A stretch of DNA of 64,000 bases from Cryobacterium sp. PH29-G1 (GCF_030063365.1 NZ_JASISY010000010.1:1-64000); one strand, 5' to 3'. Shown: positions 43,583 to 52,743, numbered from the stretch's first letter. Notes: generated from the sequence alone by a model not told the origin. Made by a program: numbers and translations.

Positions 43583-43601
43583 GTGTCCCAATCTGGGACA
43601 C
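43583..43601. promoter_or_regulatory. Palindrome between regulator and carboxylase operon
   Basis: GTGTCCCA-ATC-TGGGACAC is a perfect inverted repeat with 8-bp arms, midway in the 166-base divergent region. A related half-site GTGTCC lies near 43535-43541 on the minus strand. It is the best candidate binding site for the AcoR-type regulator. Confidence 0.6.
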
Positions 43602-43687
43602 GGCACGTTGCCACGGCGGAGGCACTGTTGATATCGAAGCTCCCCAGGGAGCATCGATCACTCACCACAAACCGCAAAGGAGCGCTC

Positions 43688-45544
43688 ATGGAACGATTGA
43701 TCAACATCGACAACGGTGGCACCCTCACCGACATTGTCGTCGCCAGCGGAACGGATTTCACGTTCACCAAGACACTCACGACCCCGGTCGATTTGTCCCA
43801 GTGTCTCTTCGACGCCATGACCAAGGCATCGGTTCAGATCTACGGCGAGGCGAACCTGCCCGACCTACTGCACTCGACCCAGCACATCCGCTATTCGTCA
43901 ACGCAGGGCACCAACGCACTCGTGCAACGCAAGGGCCCGCTGATCGGGCTCATCACCGACGATCCCGCGCTGCCCGAGTTGCTGGGAAAGTCGGAGGAGA
44001 CGGCCGCGCTGTTCACCGATCTGATCGGTAACCGAGTCGGCCTTGTCTCGGCCGACGGCGCCCCGGAGGAACTCGCCCAGCAGCTCGTCGCCGAGATCAA
44101 CCGACTGACCACGGCCGGCGCGGAGCGTCTCGTTGTCGCCGCAGGTAGCTCAGAGCGCGAGCACCTGTTCAAGCGCACCATGCTCAAGAATTTTCCCCGA
44201 CACCTTCTCGGCTCGGTGCCGATTCTGTTCTCCCGCGAATTCGCCTCGGACACGTCGCGACACCGTCAGGTCTGGTCGGGCATTCTCAATTCTTTTCTGC
44301 ACCCGACGGTGGAGCGTTTTCTGTACAGCGCCGAACACCGGCTGCGTGCCTACAAGGTAAAAAACCCTCTTCTGATCTACCGCAACGACGGCGCATCCTC
44401 TCGTGTTGCCAAGTCCGTGGCGCTGAAAACCTACTCTTCGGGACCGCGCGGTGGGCTTGAGGGCACGCGTGCCCTCGCCGAGGCCTATGGGCTCGACAAC
44501 GTGCTCATGATCGATGTCGGCGGCACAACAACGGATGTCGGCACCGTCTCCAACCGGGAGATCGCCGTCGACCGACGCGGATCGATCCAAGGTGTCGACA
44601 TCTCGTATGAGATGAGCGACGTACGTTCGACCGGAGTCGGCGGCAGCTCAATCATTGCCGTGCACGACGGCGAGATCACGGTCGGACCGGAAAGTGTCGG
44701 AGCCGCGCCCGGACCGGCCTGCTTCGGTTTCGGTGGCACCTCGGCCACGATCACCGACGTCAACCTGCTTCTCGGAGTACTCGACCCCGCCACTTACCTG
44801 AACGGTGAAATGGCCCTCGACGCCGAGCGGTCGCGCGTGGTCATCATGAAGACCGTCGCCGACCCGCTGGGAATCAGCCTCGAGGAGGCGCTGATCCGCA
44901 TGGAGGCCAGCTACTCCAGCCACCTGGCACAGTCCTTCGCCGACCTCGTGAGCCCCACCGGCGACACAACGCTCGCCGCTTTCGGTGGCGGCGGGCCGAT
45001 GAGCGCCTGCAGTGCCGCGCGCATTGCCGGCGTACGCACCGTGCTGGTACCGCGGCTCGCCGCGGTGTTCTCGGCCTACGGCATCAGCTTCTCCGACATC
45101 GCCCAGTCGTACGAAACCCACGTGACCGGGTTCTCGGATGCCGAACTGAGCGCGGTGCGCATCGCGATGGAAGCGGATGCCGGCAAGGACATGTTCCAGG
45201 AAGGCCATGACCTCAGCGAATGCGAGCTGGATTGGACGACCATCGTCGAAGACGGCGAAGAGATCCTCTCCCTCAAGGCCACCTTCCAGTTGCCGCACCC
45301 GACCATCGACAGTGGTGCAGCCGCAGCGGCGAGCGCCGCCGTGGCCTCCGACACCCGACAGGTGCGCTCCACGGCCACCCAGATCGACAGCACCCCGGTC
45401 TACCTGCTCGACGACCAGAAGCCCGGTGCCACGGCGGCCGGGCCGGCCATCGTCGAGGGCCCCTTCTTCACTGCACGTGTGCCGCTTGGCTGGACCCTCA
45501 CGGTCTCCGCTGCCGGCGACCTGCAGCTCACCGACACGTTCTAA
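43688..45544 (+). CDS. HyuA-like carboxylase subunit (hydantoinase A/oxoprolinase family), first copy
   Basis: The 618-residue protein belongs to the ASKHA-fold hydantoinase A family that phosphorylates ketone or lactam substrates. Motifs are NIDNGGTLTDIVV, YSSTQGTNALVQRKGP, MIDVGGTTTDVG, GPACFGFGGTSATITDVNLLLG and AFGGGGPM. I start at the ATG at 43688, six bases after AGGAG. It is about 90 residues shorter than the second HyuA-like subunit encoded at 46031-48157. Three-subunit acetone carboxylases have only one such subunit, so this extra copy points to a five-subunit enzyme of the acetophenone carboxylase type. The estimated mass is about 66 kDa. Confidence 0.88.
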   Translation: MERLINIDNGGTLTDIVVASGTDFTFTKTLTTPVDLSQCLFDAMTKASVQIYGEANLPDLLHSTQHIRYSSTQGTNALVQRKGPLIGLITDDPALPELLGKSEETAALFTDLIGNRVGLVSADGAPEELAQQLVAEINRLTTAGAERLVVAAGSSEREHLFKRTMLKNFPRHLLGSVPILFSREFASDTSRHRQVWSGILNSFLHPTVERFLYSAEHRLRAYKVKNPLLIYRNDGASSRVAKSVALKTYSSGPRGGLEGTRALAEAYGLDNVLMIDVGGTTTDVGTVSNREIAVDRRGSIQGVDISYEMSDVRSTGVGGSSIIAVHDGEITVGPESVGAAPGPACFGFGGTSATITDVNLLLGVLDPATYLNGEMALDAERSRVVIMKTVADPLGISLEEALIRMEASYSSHLAQSFADLVSPTGDTTLAAFGGGGPMSACSAARIAGVRTVLVPRLAAVFSAYGISFSDIAQSYETHVTGFSDAELSAVRIAMEADAGKDMFQEGHDLSECELDWTTIVEDGEEILSLKATFQLPHPTIDSGAAAAASAAVASDTRQVRSTATQIDSTPVYLLDDQKPGATAAGPAIVEGPFFTARVPLGWTLTVSAAGDLQLTDTF

Positions 45545-45572
45545 TTTGTTTCCCAAGGAAGGTACAAACAAA

Positions 45573-46028
45573 ATGCGCGTTCCCATGACCGAATACCTGC
45601 TCATCGACCTCGACACCGAACGGTGGATCTGCCGCATCTGCGCTCACGACTTTGGTGACGCCCGCGGCAACTACAAGGAAGGCACCCTGGTCTACGACCG
45701 GGACCCCACGGAGATTCACCCCCCGGTGATTGACCCGGAAAAGTACGAGTTCACCTTCTCTCCCGACCCGACCTTCTGCCGCATCCTGGAGTTCTACTGC
45801 CCCACCTGCGGCACCCAGATCGAGGCCGAGTACCTGCCGCCGGGGCACCCCCCGACCGTTGACATGCTCTGGGACATCGACTCGCTGCGCGAAAAGTGGG
45901 AAATCCACGGTGGCAACCCCGAAGAGGTCATCAATTACGGTCCGGGCGAGAACGCCGAGACCGACCTCAGCGCCCAGTTTGATACCTCGTCCGCACATTC
46001 CCACGCACACCGCACCGAAGGGCACTGA
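45573..46028 (+). CDS. Ketone carboxylase gamma-type small subunit
   Basis: The 151-residue protein matches the acetone carboxylase gamma (AcxC) family. It has CRICAHDFGDARGNYKEG and ILEFYCPTCGTQIEAEYLPPG, two CxxC pairs that probably bind zinc. The start ATG at 45573 has AAGGAAGG ten bases upstream. The His-rich tail (SHAHRTEGH) is uncommon. It lies between the two HyuA-like genes with a 2-base gap to the next. Confidence 0.9.
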   Translation: MRVPMTEYLLIDLDTERWICRICAHDFGDARGNYKEGTLVYDRDPTEIHPPVIDPEKYEFTFSPDPTFCRILEFYCPTCGTQIEAEYLPPGHPPTVDMLWDIDSLREKWEIHGGNPEEVINYGPGENAETDLSAQFDTSSAHSHAHRTEGH

Positions 46029-46030
46029 CC

Positions 46031-48157
46031 GTGAAACGAATTTCCGTAGACATCGGCGGCACATTCAGCGACTGCTTCTTCGTCTGGGACGACGTGTACA
46101 TCGAGTCGAAGGCACTCACCACCCATCACAACCTCGCCCTCGGCTTCAACGAAGCCCTCGACCGGGCCTGTGAGCGGGCCGGCATCACACGGGAAACCGC
46201 GCTCAAAGAAGTCGACTCCGTGCGCTACGCGACCACCCTCGGCACCAACGCCCTGATCGAGGGCAAGGGACCGCGGGTCGCCGCTATTGTTACCCACGGC
46301 TTCGAAGACACCATCCCGCTCTCCCGCGGCCGCGGCTACGGCGAAGGACTCGACGGCGTCAAGCAGGGCGATATGCCCGATGCCCAGCGTCCCGAACCGC
46401 TCGTGCCGCGCCGGCTCATCCGTTCGGTCAAGGAACGCATCGACTCGGTCGGCGAGGTGCTCGTGCCGTTGATGTACGACGATGTGCGCACCCAGGTGCG
46501 CGAACTCGTTGACAACGGTGCAGAGGCCATCGTCATTGCCTTGACCAACGCCACCGAGAACTCGGTGCACGAGGACCGCATTCTCGAGATCATTCTCGAC
46601 GAGTACCCCTCGCACGAGCTCGGGTCGATTCCGGTACTGCTCAGCAGCCAGGTCTCGGGCCGCAAGGGCGAATATGTGCGGGCGATGGCCACCATCGTCG
46701 ACGCTTTTCTGCACCAGACGATGTTTTTCGCTCTCAACCAGCTCTCGAACAACCTGCGCGATTCCGGCTATGAAAAGCCCATGCTTGTCATCCACAACTC
46801 GGGCGGCATGGCGCAGCCCAATTCAACGGATGCCCTGCAAACAATTCACTCCGGACCGATCGCCGGCGTCGGCGCAGCCCAGCACCTGTCGGAATCGACC
46901 GGGCTCGGCGACGTCGTGTCGATGGACATGGGCGGTACCTCGTTCGACATCGGGCTGGTACCCGAGGGAGGGGTGCGGCACTACGACTTCCAACCCACCA
47001 TCGGGCGTTGGATGGTCTCGGCACCGATGATCCACCTCAACACCCTCGGCGCCGGCGGCGGCTCCATCGCCGCTTACAACCGCATTCACCACGCGATTCA
47101 GATCGGACCGGAGTCGGCCGGTAGTGACCCGGGCCCGGCCTGCTACGACCGCGGCGGATTGCGCCCCACCGTGACCGATGCCGACCTTGTGCTCGGCTAT
47201 CTCGACCCGGACAACTACGCCAACGGTCACATCAAGCTCAACAAGAAGCGCTCGATCTACGTGATTGACGAGACGCTCAGCGACGAGCTCGACCTGGACG
47301 CGGTCGAAGTTGCCAAGGTGATCAAGAAAACCGTTGACGAGCAGATGGCGATCGGCATCGAGAAGGAGCTGCGTTCGCGTGGCGGCCTGATCGAGGATTA
47401 CACCATGCTCGCCTACGGCGGCAACGGCCCGTTGCACGCCTGCGGCATCGCGACCAGCGCCGGCATTAGCCGCATTCTGTTTCCCCCGTTCGCCTCCGTA
47501 TTCTCGGCGCTCGGTGCCGGCAACATGCGTCCACTGCACATCCACGAACGCAGCGCCTACGTCGTGCTCTACGAGGCGATCAAGCGCAGCCTGTACAGCG
47601 AGTACGCGGCACTGAACGGGTACATCGAAGAACTCGAAGCCAAGGGTGCCGAAGACCTGGTGCGTCAGGGCTACGACCGCGCCGATGTGCGCTACCGCCT
47701 CGAAATGGACATGCGCTACGGCAACCAGCTCGTCACCACGGCCGTCGCGTTCGACATCAACCGGGTCAATGGGGTCGCCGATGTGCTGCACCTGATCAAA
47801 ACGTTCTCCGAAATATTCGGCGAGCGCTACGGCGAGGGCACGCAGGCACCTGAGGCCGGCATCCGGGTGCAGACGATTCGAGTGGCGTCGTTCATCGAGG
47901 GCGAAGTCATTAAGTTCGAGTCGATCGAGATCGGCGGCGAAAAGAGCAAACCAGCCCCGGTCTCACACCGTACGGTGCACTTCACCAGCATTGCCGGCCC
48001 GGTCGACACCCCCGTTTACGATGCCGAGGCGCTCCACCACGAATACGTGATTCACGGTCCGGCGATTGTCACGACCGAGAACACGACCTATCTGGTGGAA
48101 CCGGGCTGGCGCCTGGAGCCGACCGTGCAGGGAGCGGTATGGCTGCTCAGCGACTAA
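46031..48157 (+). CDS. HyuA-like carboxylase subunit, second copy (acetone carboxylase beta type)
   Basis: The 708-residue protein is a full-length hydantoinase A family subunit close to acetone carboxylase beta. Motifs are SVDIGGTFSDCFFVWDD, GTNALIEGKGPRVA, SMDMGGTSFDIGLV, GPACYDRGGLRPTVTDADLVLGYLDP and AYGGNGPLHACG. It supplies the nucleotide-binding and substrate-phosphorylating activity. The GTG start at 46031 follows the small-subunit stop by 2 bases. The mass (about 77 kDa) fits both acetone carboxylase beta and the 75-kDa acetophenone carboxylase subunit. Confidence 0.92.
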   Translation: MKRISVDIGGTFSDCFFVWDDVYIESKALTTHHNLALGFNEALDRACERAGITRETALKEVDSVRYATTLGTNALIEGKGPRVAAIVTHGFEDTIPLSRGRGYGEGLDGVKQGDMPDAQRPEPLVPRRLIRSVKERIDSVGEVLVPLMYDDVRTQVRELVDNGAEAIVIALTNATENSVHEDRILEIILDEYPSHELGSIPVLLSSQVSGRKGEYVRAMATIVDAFLHQTMFFALNQLSNNLRDSGYEKPMLVIHNSGGMAQPNSTDALQTIHSGPIAGVGAAQHLSESTGLGDVVSMDMGGTSFDIGLVPEGGVRHYDFQPTIGRWMVSAPMIHLNTLGAGGGSIAAYNRIHHAIQIGPESAGSDPGPACYDRGGLRPTVTDADLVLGYLDPDNYANGHIKLNKKRSIYVIDETLSDELDLDAVEVAKVIKKTVDEQMAIGIEKELRSRGGLIEDYTMLAYGGNGPLHACGIATSAGISRILFPPFASVFSALGAGNMRPLHIHERSAYVVLYEAIKRSLYSEYAALNGYIEELEAKGAEDLVRQGYDRADVRYRLEMDMRYGNQLVTTAVAFDINRVNGVADVLHLIKTFSEIFGERYGEGTQAPEAGIRVQTIRVASFIEGEVIKFESIEIGGEKSKPAPVSHRTVHFTSIAGPVDTPVYDAEALHHEYVIHGPAIVTTENTTYLVEPGWRLEPTVQGAVWLLSD

Positions 48158-48209
48158 GCGTTCCCACCATCCCCGTCACACTTCGCATAAGCAAAGGAGC
48201 TTGAGCACC

Positions 48210-50546
48210 ATGACACTGACAACTGACGAATTCGTACCAAGCAGTGGAAACGACGACGGCGCAGCCCAGCTGCTGACCGAGCAGGAGCAGCAGTGGGTCG
48301 ACAAGTTCATGGACGAGACCACTCTCTTCCTCGGACCTGACCCGGCCATTATGCGCCACCACGAAATCATGCCGCGCACCGCCTACGAGGAGAAGTGCAT
48401 CTCCGAGGGCATCGACCCGCTGGAGATCGACCGGATCCGCAAGCGCCTGGCCGGCGCCCTCGACGAAGCGTTCGAGATGTGCGAGAGCATGGGCGCCGCT
48501 CCCGGCGCCAAATGGGCGGACCTGTCCTGCGCGGTCTATACCGCCGAGGGTGACGTCACCTATCTCTCCAATCGTGGCGTCATCGCGTTCTCCTCGGTGC
48601 TGCACCACCCCATCCGCTACATCATGAAGAACTGGAAGGATGAGCCCACCGTCGGTATCAACGAGGGTGACGGTTTCTTCCACAACGACTCCCGCTTCGG
48701 TATGGTGCACAACACCGACCAGTCGATGCTGGTGCCGGTCATTCGTGGCGGAGTCATCATCGCCTGGGTTGGCGCGACCATTCACGAGGGTGAAAACGGC
48801 GCCTGCGAGCCGGGCGGTATGCCCAGCGGCTCCGAAACACCTTTCGATGACGGCTTGCGGGCCTCGCCGATCAAGATCGTGGAAAAGGGCCACCTGCGGC
48901 GCGACCTGCTGACCTTTCTGCAGCACTCCACCCGCGACCCGAAACTCATGCTCGCCGACATCAAGGTGAAAATGGGCGCCGTGCGCCGCATCATGGACAC
49001 CGTCGACCGTCTCATCGACGAGGTCGGGCAGGAGACATTCGTTGCCTCCCTGCGCGTCACCGTGGAAGACGTTGAGACCGAGGTGCGCCGCCGCATCGGC
49101 GAACTGCCCGACGGCACGGTTACGTTCAACCAGTTCGTCGACTCGACGCTGAAAGAAAACATCCTGATCAAGTTCGCCTGCAAGATCACCATCAAGGGCG
49201 AGCGTATGATCGTGGACCTCACCGGTACCGGCCCCGAAATTCTCAACCGCGCCATCAACTCCCCGCTCGCCTCGACCAAGGCGTTCATGGTGCAGGCGAT
49301 TCTGTCGTACTGGTGGCCCGACCTGCCACGCTCCACCGGAGCGATGAGCCCGATTGAGGTCATCACCGAAGAGCACAGCTGGGCGGATGCCGGGTACGAC
49401 GCCCCCGTCGGCCAATCACTGCAGGCCTCCTTCCGCGGTTTCTCCGCCTTGCAGAGCGCGTTCGCCAAGATGCAGTTCTCGGCACCGCAGAAATACTCCA
49501 ACGTCGTCGCGCCCTGGTTCAACCAGATCAACGACTTTCTCTGGGGCGGCACCACCCAAAACGGCGAACAGGTCGGTAACCTGTGCGCCGACCTGAACGG
49601 CATGGGCGGCGGAGCGAAGGCTTTCCGTGATGGTGAGGACGCCGTTGCTCCGCTGTTCTGCGCGATGGCCGACATCGGCGAGCAGGAAGTCATGGAAGAG
49701 GAGGTGCCCTTCCTGCAACTCGTCAGTAAGCGTCTCGTTCGTGACAATCAGGGCTTCGGCAAGTTTCGCGGAGGCATGGGCTACGAAATGATGGTCGCCT
49801 CGCGCGGCACACCCAGCTGGGGCTTCATGACCGTCACGAGCGGATCGAAGTTCTCCTCCGTGCCCGGCATGTTCGGTGGCTACGGTTGCCCCGTGTACCC
49901 CCTCGCGATGGTGAAAAATGTCAACATCTACGACATCATCAAAAAGGATCCGACGCAGTTCAACCTCTCGATGGAACGAGTGATGAACGAGCAGCCGTTT
50001 GAGGGCGGCGACTACCAGTCCTCGCACATGGGGTTGCAGTTCGACGTGGCGAAGGAGGGCGAGCTCTACATGATCGCCCAGGGAGCGGGCGGCGGCTACG
50101 GCGATGTGCTGGAGCGCGACCCGGAGCTCGTGGTGACCGACCTGGAACTCGACCGCATTAGCGCCCACACGGCGTCGACCATGTACGGCGTGGTCTGGGA
50201 GCCCGGCACCTACGTCGTGCACGAGGAGCAGACCGCCCAGTTGCGGGCGCAGATGCGGCGCGATCGCATTTCGCGCGGCACTCCCTACAAGGAGTTCGTG
50301 CAGAAGTTCGTGCAGGAAGAGCCGCCGGCCGAGCTGCACTACTTCGGTTCCTGGGGCCAGGACGACGACGAAAACCTGATCGCCACCCACTGGGGTGGAG
50401 CAGAACCGGAACGGGTCAAGGGCAAGCTCGCCGAGCTCCCGCTGATCATGGTTCCGGACCGTCGGGTACTCAAGATCACCAAGCTCGAGGCCCGCGTGCG
50501 GGAACTCGAAAAGAAGTACGGCGAAGTCGTCGCGCACAAGTCCTAA
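48210..50546 (+). CDS. HyuB-like carboxylase subunit (acetone carboxylase alpha type)
   Basis: The 778-residue protein is of the hydantoinase B/oxoprolinase family and close to acetone carboxylase alpha. Landmarks are RTAYEEKCISEGIDP, FSSVLHHPIRYIMKNW, GDGFFHNDSRFGMVHNTDQ with likely metal ligands, and a long C-terminal region ending KLEARVRELEKKYG. It carries the carboxylation site where the enol and carbonyl phosphate meet. I start at the ATG at 48210 with AAAGGAG 11 bases upstream; the open frame begins 48 codons earlier inside the previous gene. Confidence 0.92.
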   Translation: MTLTTDEFVPSSGNDDGAAQLLTEQEQQWVDKFMDETTLFLGPDPAIMRHHEIMPRTAYEEKCISEGIDPLEIDRIRKRLAGALDEAFEMCESMGAAPGAKWADLSCAVYTAEGDVTYLSNRGVIAFSSVLHHPIRYIMKNWKDEPTVGINEGDGFFHNDSRFGMVHNTDQSMLVPVIRGGVIIAWVGATIHEGENGACEPGGMPSGSETPFDDGLRASPIKIVEKGHLRRDLLTFLQHSTRDPKLMLADIKVKMGAVRRIMDTVDRLIDEVGQETFVASLRVTVEDVETEVRRRIGELPDGTVTFNQFVDSTLKENILIKFACKITIKGERMIVDLTGTGPEILNRAINSPLASTKAFMVQAILSYWWPDLPRSTGAMSPIEVITEEHSWADAGYDAPVGQSLQASFRGFSALQSAFAKMQFSAPQKYSNVVAPWFNQINDFLWGGTTQNGEQVGNLCADLNGMGGGAKAFRDGEDAVAPLFCAMADIGEQEVMEEEVPFLQLVSKRLVRDNQGFGKFRGGMGYEMMVASRGTPSWGFMTVTSGSKFSSVPGMFGGYGCPVYPLAMVKNVNIYDIIKKDPTQFNLSMERVMNEQPFEGGDYQSSHMGLQFDVAKEGELYMIAQGAGGGYGDVLERDPELVVTDLELDRISAHTASTMYGVVWEPGTYVVHEEQTAQLRAQMRRDRISRGTPYKEFVQKFVQEEPPAELHYFGSWGQDDDENLIATHWGGAEPERVKGKLAELPLIMVPDRRVLKITKLEARVRELEKKYGEVVAHKS

Positions 50547-50558
50547 TATTCACTAGCT

Positions 50559-50606
50559 GACCCGCGGCTGCGGGGCCGTCTCCTTACGGCCCCGCAGCCG
50601 CGGGTC
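50559..50606 (+). terminator. 21-bp stem-loop between HyuB-like gene and fifth gene
   Basis: Arms 50559-50579 and 50586-50606 are perfectly complementary over 21 bp with a 6-base loop, followed by a T-rich tract of TTTG repeats. It looks like a strong terminator yet the next gene starts 38 bases later in the same direction, so partial read-through or a separate promoter must serve that gene. Confidence 0.85.
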
Positions 50607-50644
50607 GAACGTTTTGTTTGTTTGTTTGATTGATGGGAGAAACC

Positions 50645-51448
50645 GTGACGATTTCGCTAAATGAGCTCCTGGCCGTGCCAACGTCGGGCCGCCGTCGGGC
50701 CGTGGTGCTGGACAGCCACGATTATGCGCAATCCGTGTTCTTGCAGGGCAAGCCCGTGCCGTGGCAGGAACCGATGGCGTACGCGAATTTTTTCGGCCAG
50801 GTTCAGGGCGTTCTGAAGTCTGACCTTGCATTGCTGAGCCTCGATCGATTTTACGCCGAGCGTGTAGCGGCCGACCCGAAACTACAAGCATCAATGGGTG
50901 CCAAGTCCCGTACCGGCTATGCACTCCGCACCCTGCTCAACGATGCCGACACGACCGCGTTCGTCATCGAACTCGCCACGGTCTTCAGTCAGACCCAGCG
51001 GGTGCCGGTCGTGCTGCAAATTCCGTCGCCCATGCAATGGTTGGCGCGCACGCATCCGTTTTCGGGAGCGACCGACGTGTCGGGGCTCGATGCCGACAAC
51101 GCCGAAAACGCCTCCATGTACGTCGCCGACTGGCTACGCGGATTCGCCGCACTGCCACTGATGGCGGTCATGCTCGACGATCGCGGGCCCACGGTCGGAA
51201 CGGCACCGGTGCCCCTGTCGACGTATTCGCCAATCGCGAATGTCACCGATCATTACCGGTGGGCACTCGCCCAGCGCCACGATGACCGGGTCGAGCTGCA
51301 CGGCAGTGAGCTTCGCGGCGCCGTGATCGGAGCGGATTTCTGGTCGACCGACACGGCAGCGCTGCCGGACGGCGATTTTCTCGTGGGTGAAGTGCCGCTC
51401 GCGGCCGTTCCGGAGCAAGTCCTCTCCCGCATCTCGGCGCTGGACTAG
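50645..51448 (+). CDS. Unrecognised 267-residue protein, fifth gene of the carboxylase locus
   Basis: The protein has no signal peptide or membrane helix. It contains VVLDSHDYAQSVF, VPVVLQIPSPMQWL, DWLRGFAALPLMAVMLDD and VTDHYRWALAQR, which might fit a TIM-barrel-like fold, but I cannot assign a family. I chose the GTG at 50645, four bases after GGGAGA; the TTG at 50630 or ATG at 50633 would also be possible. The size of about 29 kDa and position after the HyuB-like gene resemble the 34-kDa fifth subunit (ApcE) of acetophenone carboxylase, which is a comparison by context only. Its stop overlaps the convergent DUF2461 gene by four bases. Confidence 0.75.
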   Translation: MTISLNELLAVPTSGRRRAVVLDSHDYAQSVFLQGKPVPWQEPMAYANFFGQVQGVLKSDLALLSLDRFYAERVAADPKLQASMGAKSRTGYALRTLLNDADTTAFVIELATVFSQTQRVPVVLQIPSPMQWLARTHPFSGATDVSGLDADNAENASMYVADWLRGFAALPLMAVMLDDRGPTVGTAPVPLSTYSPIANVTDHYRWALAQRHDDRVELHGSELRGAVIGADFWSTDTAALPDGDFLVGEVPLAAVPEQVLSRISALD

Positions 51449-52167
51449 GCGGAACGCCGCCGCCCCGTGGCAGCTTCTTGCTCGAGCGGGGTGGCCGTAG
51501 CCAAGGGAATATTCAGAAAGTCGATGAGGGGCTGCAACGCTCGAAATCTCTCCACAACAAGGTCGATGAAGTTCTCCTCCAAGGCCACGTCGCCCGGCAG
51601 CATCGCCAACAGCGCCCAGCTGCGATTGAGCAGCAGATCGGCTGCCGGGTGGTCGATCGGAAACCCGCGCGGTGGGCGGCTGAGTTTGTTGCCCTCCAGC
51701 GGTTCCGCCAGCGTGCGAAGCGCTGGCGCCGCCAGCAGCGCGCGCAACTCAACGTGATGGTCGAGGATATAGTCGCGGATGGCACGCAGTTGCGGCGCCT
51801 GGGGTGCATACGCACCGCCGGCCACCATGACGCCGTGCACCCCCACCTGCAGAAAATACCCGGCTCCCCCGGTCTTTTCCAGCCCGTGCCGCGGCCAGGA
51901 TGCAGCGAGATGGGTCTTGTAGGGAGTCTTGTCTTTCGAGAAGCGGACGTCGCGATAGATGCGCAGCATGGCCTTCTTCGACGGGCGAACGTGGTCGCCG
52001 GCAAAGTCTCCCATCGCATCGTTGAGAGCGTCGATCACCGTGAGCATGCATTGTTTCAGCTCGACCTCGTAGGTCGGTTTGTGCGCTTCGAACCATTCAC
52101 GTTCGTTGCGGTGTTCGAGTTCGTCGAGAAAGTCGAATGTCTGCGCGCTGAAATGGGGCTTCACCAC
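51445..52167 (-). CDS. DUF2461 (TIGR02453) family protein
   Basis: The 240-residue protein shows the family core FDFLDELEHRNEREWFEAHKP, RIYRDVRFSKDKTPYKTHLAA and GYFLQVG. The function of this widespread family is unknown. Its ending RRRSA overlaps the convergent fifth carboxylase-locus gene by four bases. The HhH-GPD gene lies immediately downstream of its start on the same strand, six bases apart. Confidence 0.9.
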   Translation of the reverse strand: MVKPHFSAQTFDFLDELEHRNEREWFEAHKPTYEVELKQCMLTVIDALNDAMGDFAGDHVRPSKKAMLRIYRDVRFSKDKTPYKTHLAASWPRHGLEKTGGAGYFLQVGVHGVMVAGGAYAPQAPQLRAIRDYILDHHVELRALLAAPALRTLAEPLEGNKLSRPPRGFPIDHPAADLLLNRSWALLAMLPGDVALEENFIDLVVERFRALQPLIDFLNIPLATATPLEQEAATGRRRSA

Positions 52168-52173
52168 GCGAGA

Positions 52174-52743
52174 CTACGCCTTTGCGGCCGCCTTCGCGGC
52201 ACGCTTGGTCTCCCGCACGCGGGTGAGTGATTCGGGGTCGACGATGTCGGCCACCGATCGAAAGGCTCCGTCCTCCCCATAGGGAGCGGATGCTTCGCGC
52301 CAGCCAGCCGCATCGACCCCGAGTCGCTTGCCGAGCAGCGCAAGAAAGATTTTCGCTTTCTGCTCGCCGAACCCGGGCAGTGCTTTGAGCCGACGCAGAA
52401 TCTCGGGTCCCGAGGGGGAACCGGCGGTCCAGATTGCGGTCGTGTCGCCGTTCCAGGTGTTCACGATGACTTCGGAAACCTCTTGCACGCGTTTGGCCAT
52501 CGACCCCGGAAAACGGTGCACGGCCGGAGACTGCCGAAATACCTCGACAAAGGCATCCGCGTCGTAGCCGGCGATCGTCGCCGGGTCGAGCGCTCCGATG
52601 CGAGCCTGGATCTTGGCCGGGCCGACGAAAGCGGTCTCCATGGCGATCTGCTGGTCGAGGAGCATGCCAACGAGCAGAGCAAATGGGTTCTCGCTGAGCA
52701 GGGTGTCTGCGGCGGCATCATTGGTGAGGTGCAGTGTCGTCAT
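52174..52743 (-). CDS. HhH-GPD family base excision repair protein
   Basis: The 189-residue protein matches the short actinobacterial HhH-GPD group. ALLVGMLLDQQIAMETAF is the start of the fold and LKALPGFGEQKAKIFLALLGKR is the helix-hairpin-helix with a Lys after the GFGEQ turn. It probably removes damaged bases; the specificity is unknown. The ATG at 52741-52743 replaces a longer frame with 10 more residues. The Ala/Lys tail is typical. Confidence 0.9.
   Translation of the reverse strand: MTTLHLTNDAAADTLLSENPFALLVGMLLDQQIAMETAFVGPAKIQARIGALDPATIAGYDADAFVEVFRQSPAVHRFPGSMAKRVQEVSEVIVNTWNGDTTAIWTAGSPSGPEILRRLKALPGFGEQKAKIFLALLGKRLGVDAAGWREASAPYGEDGAFRSVADIVDPESLTRVRETKRAAKAAAKA

Noticed and set aside
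48147..49415. Minus-strand frame of 422 codons
   Set aside because: Antisense shadow of the HyuB-like carboxylase gene.
43688..50546. Hydantoinase/5-oxoprolinase function for the HyuA/HyuB genes
   Set aside because: The AcxC-like zinc subunit and AcoR-type regulator fit a ketone carboxylase, not hydantoin or oxoproline hydrolysis.
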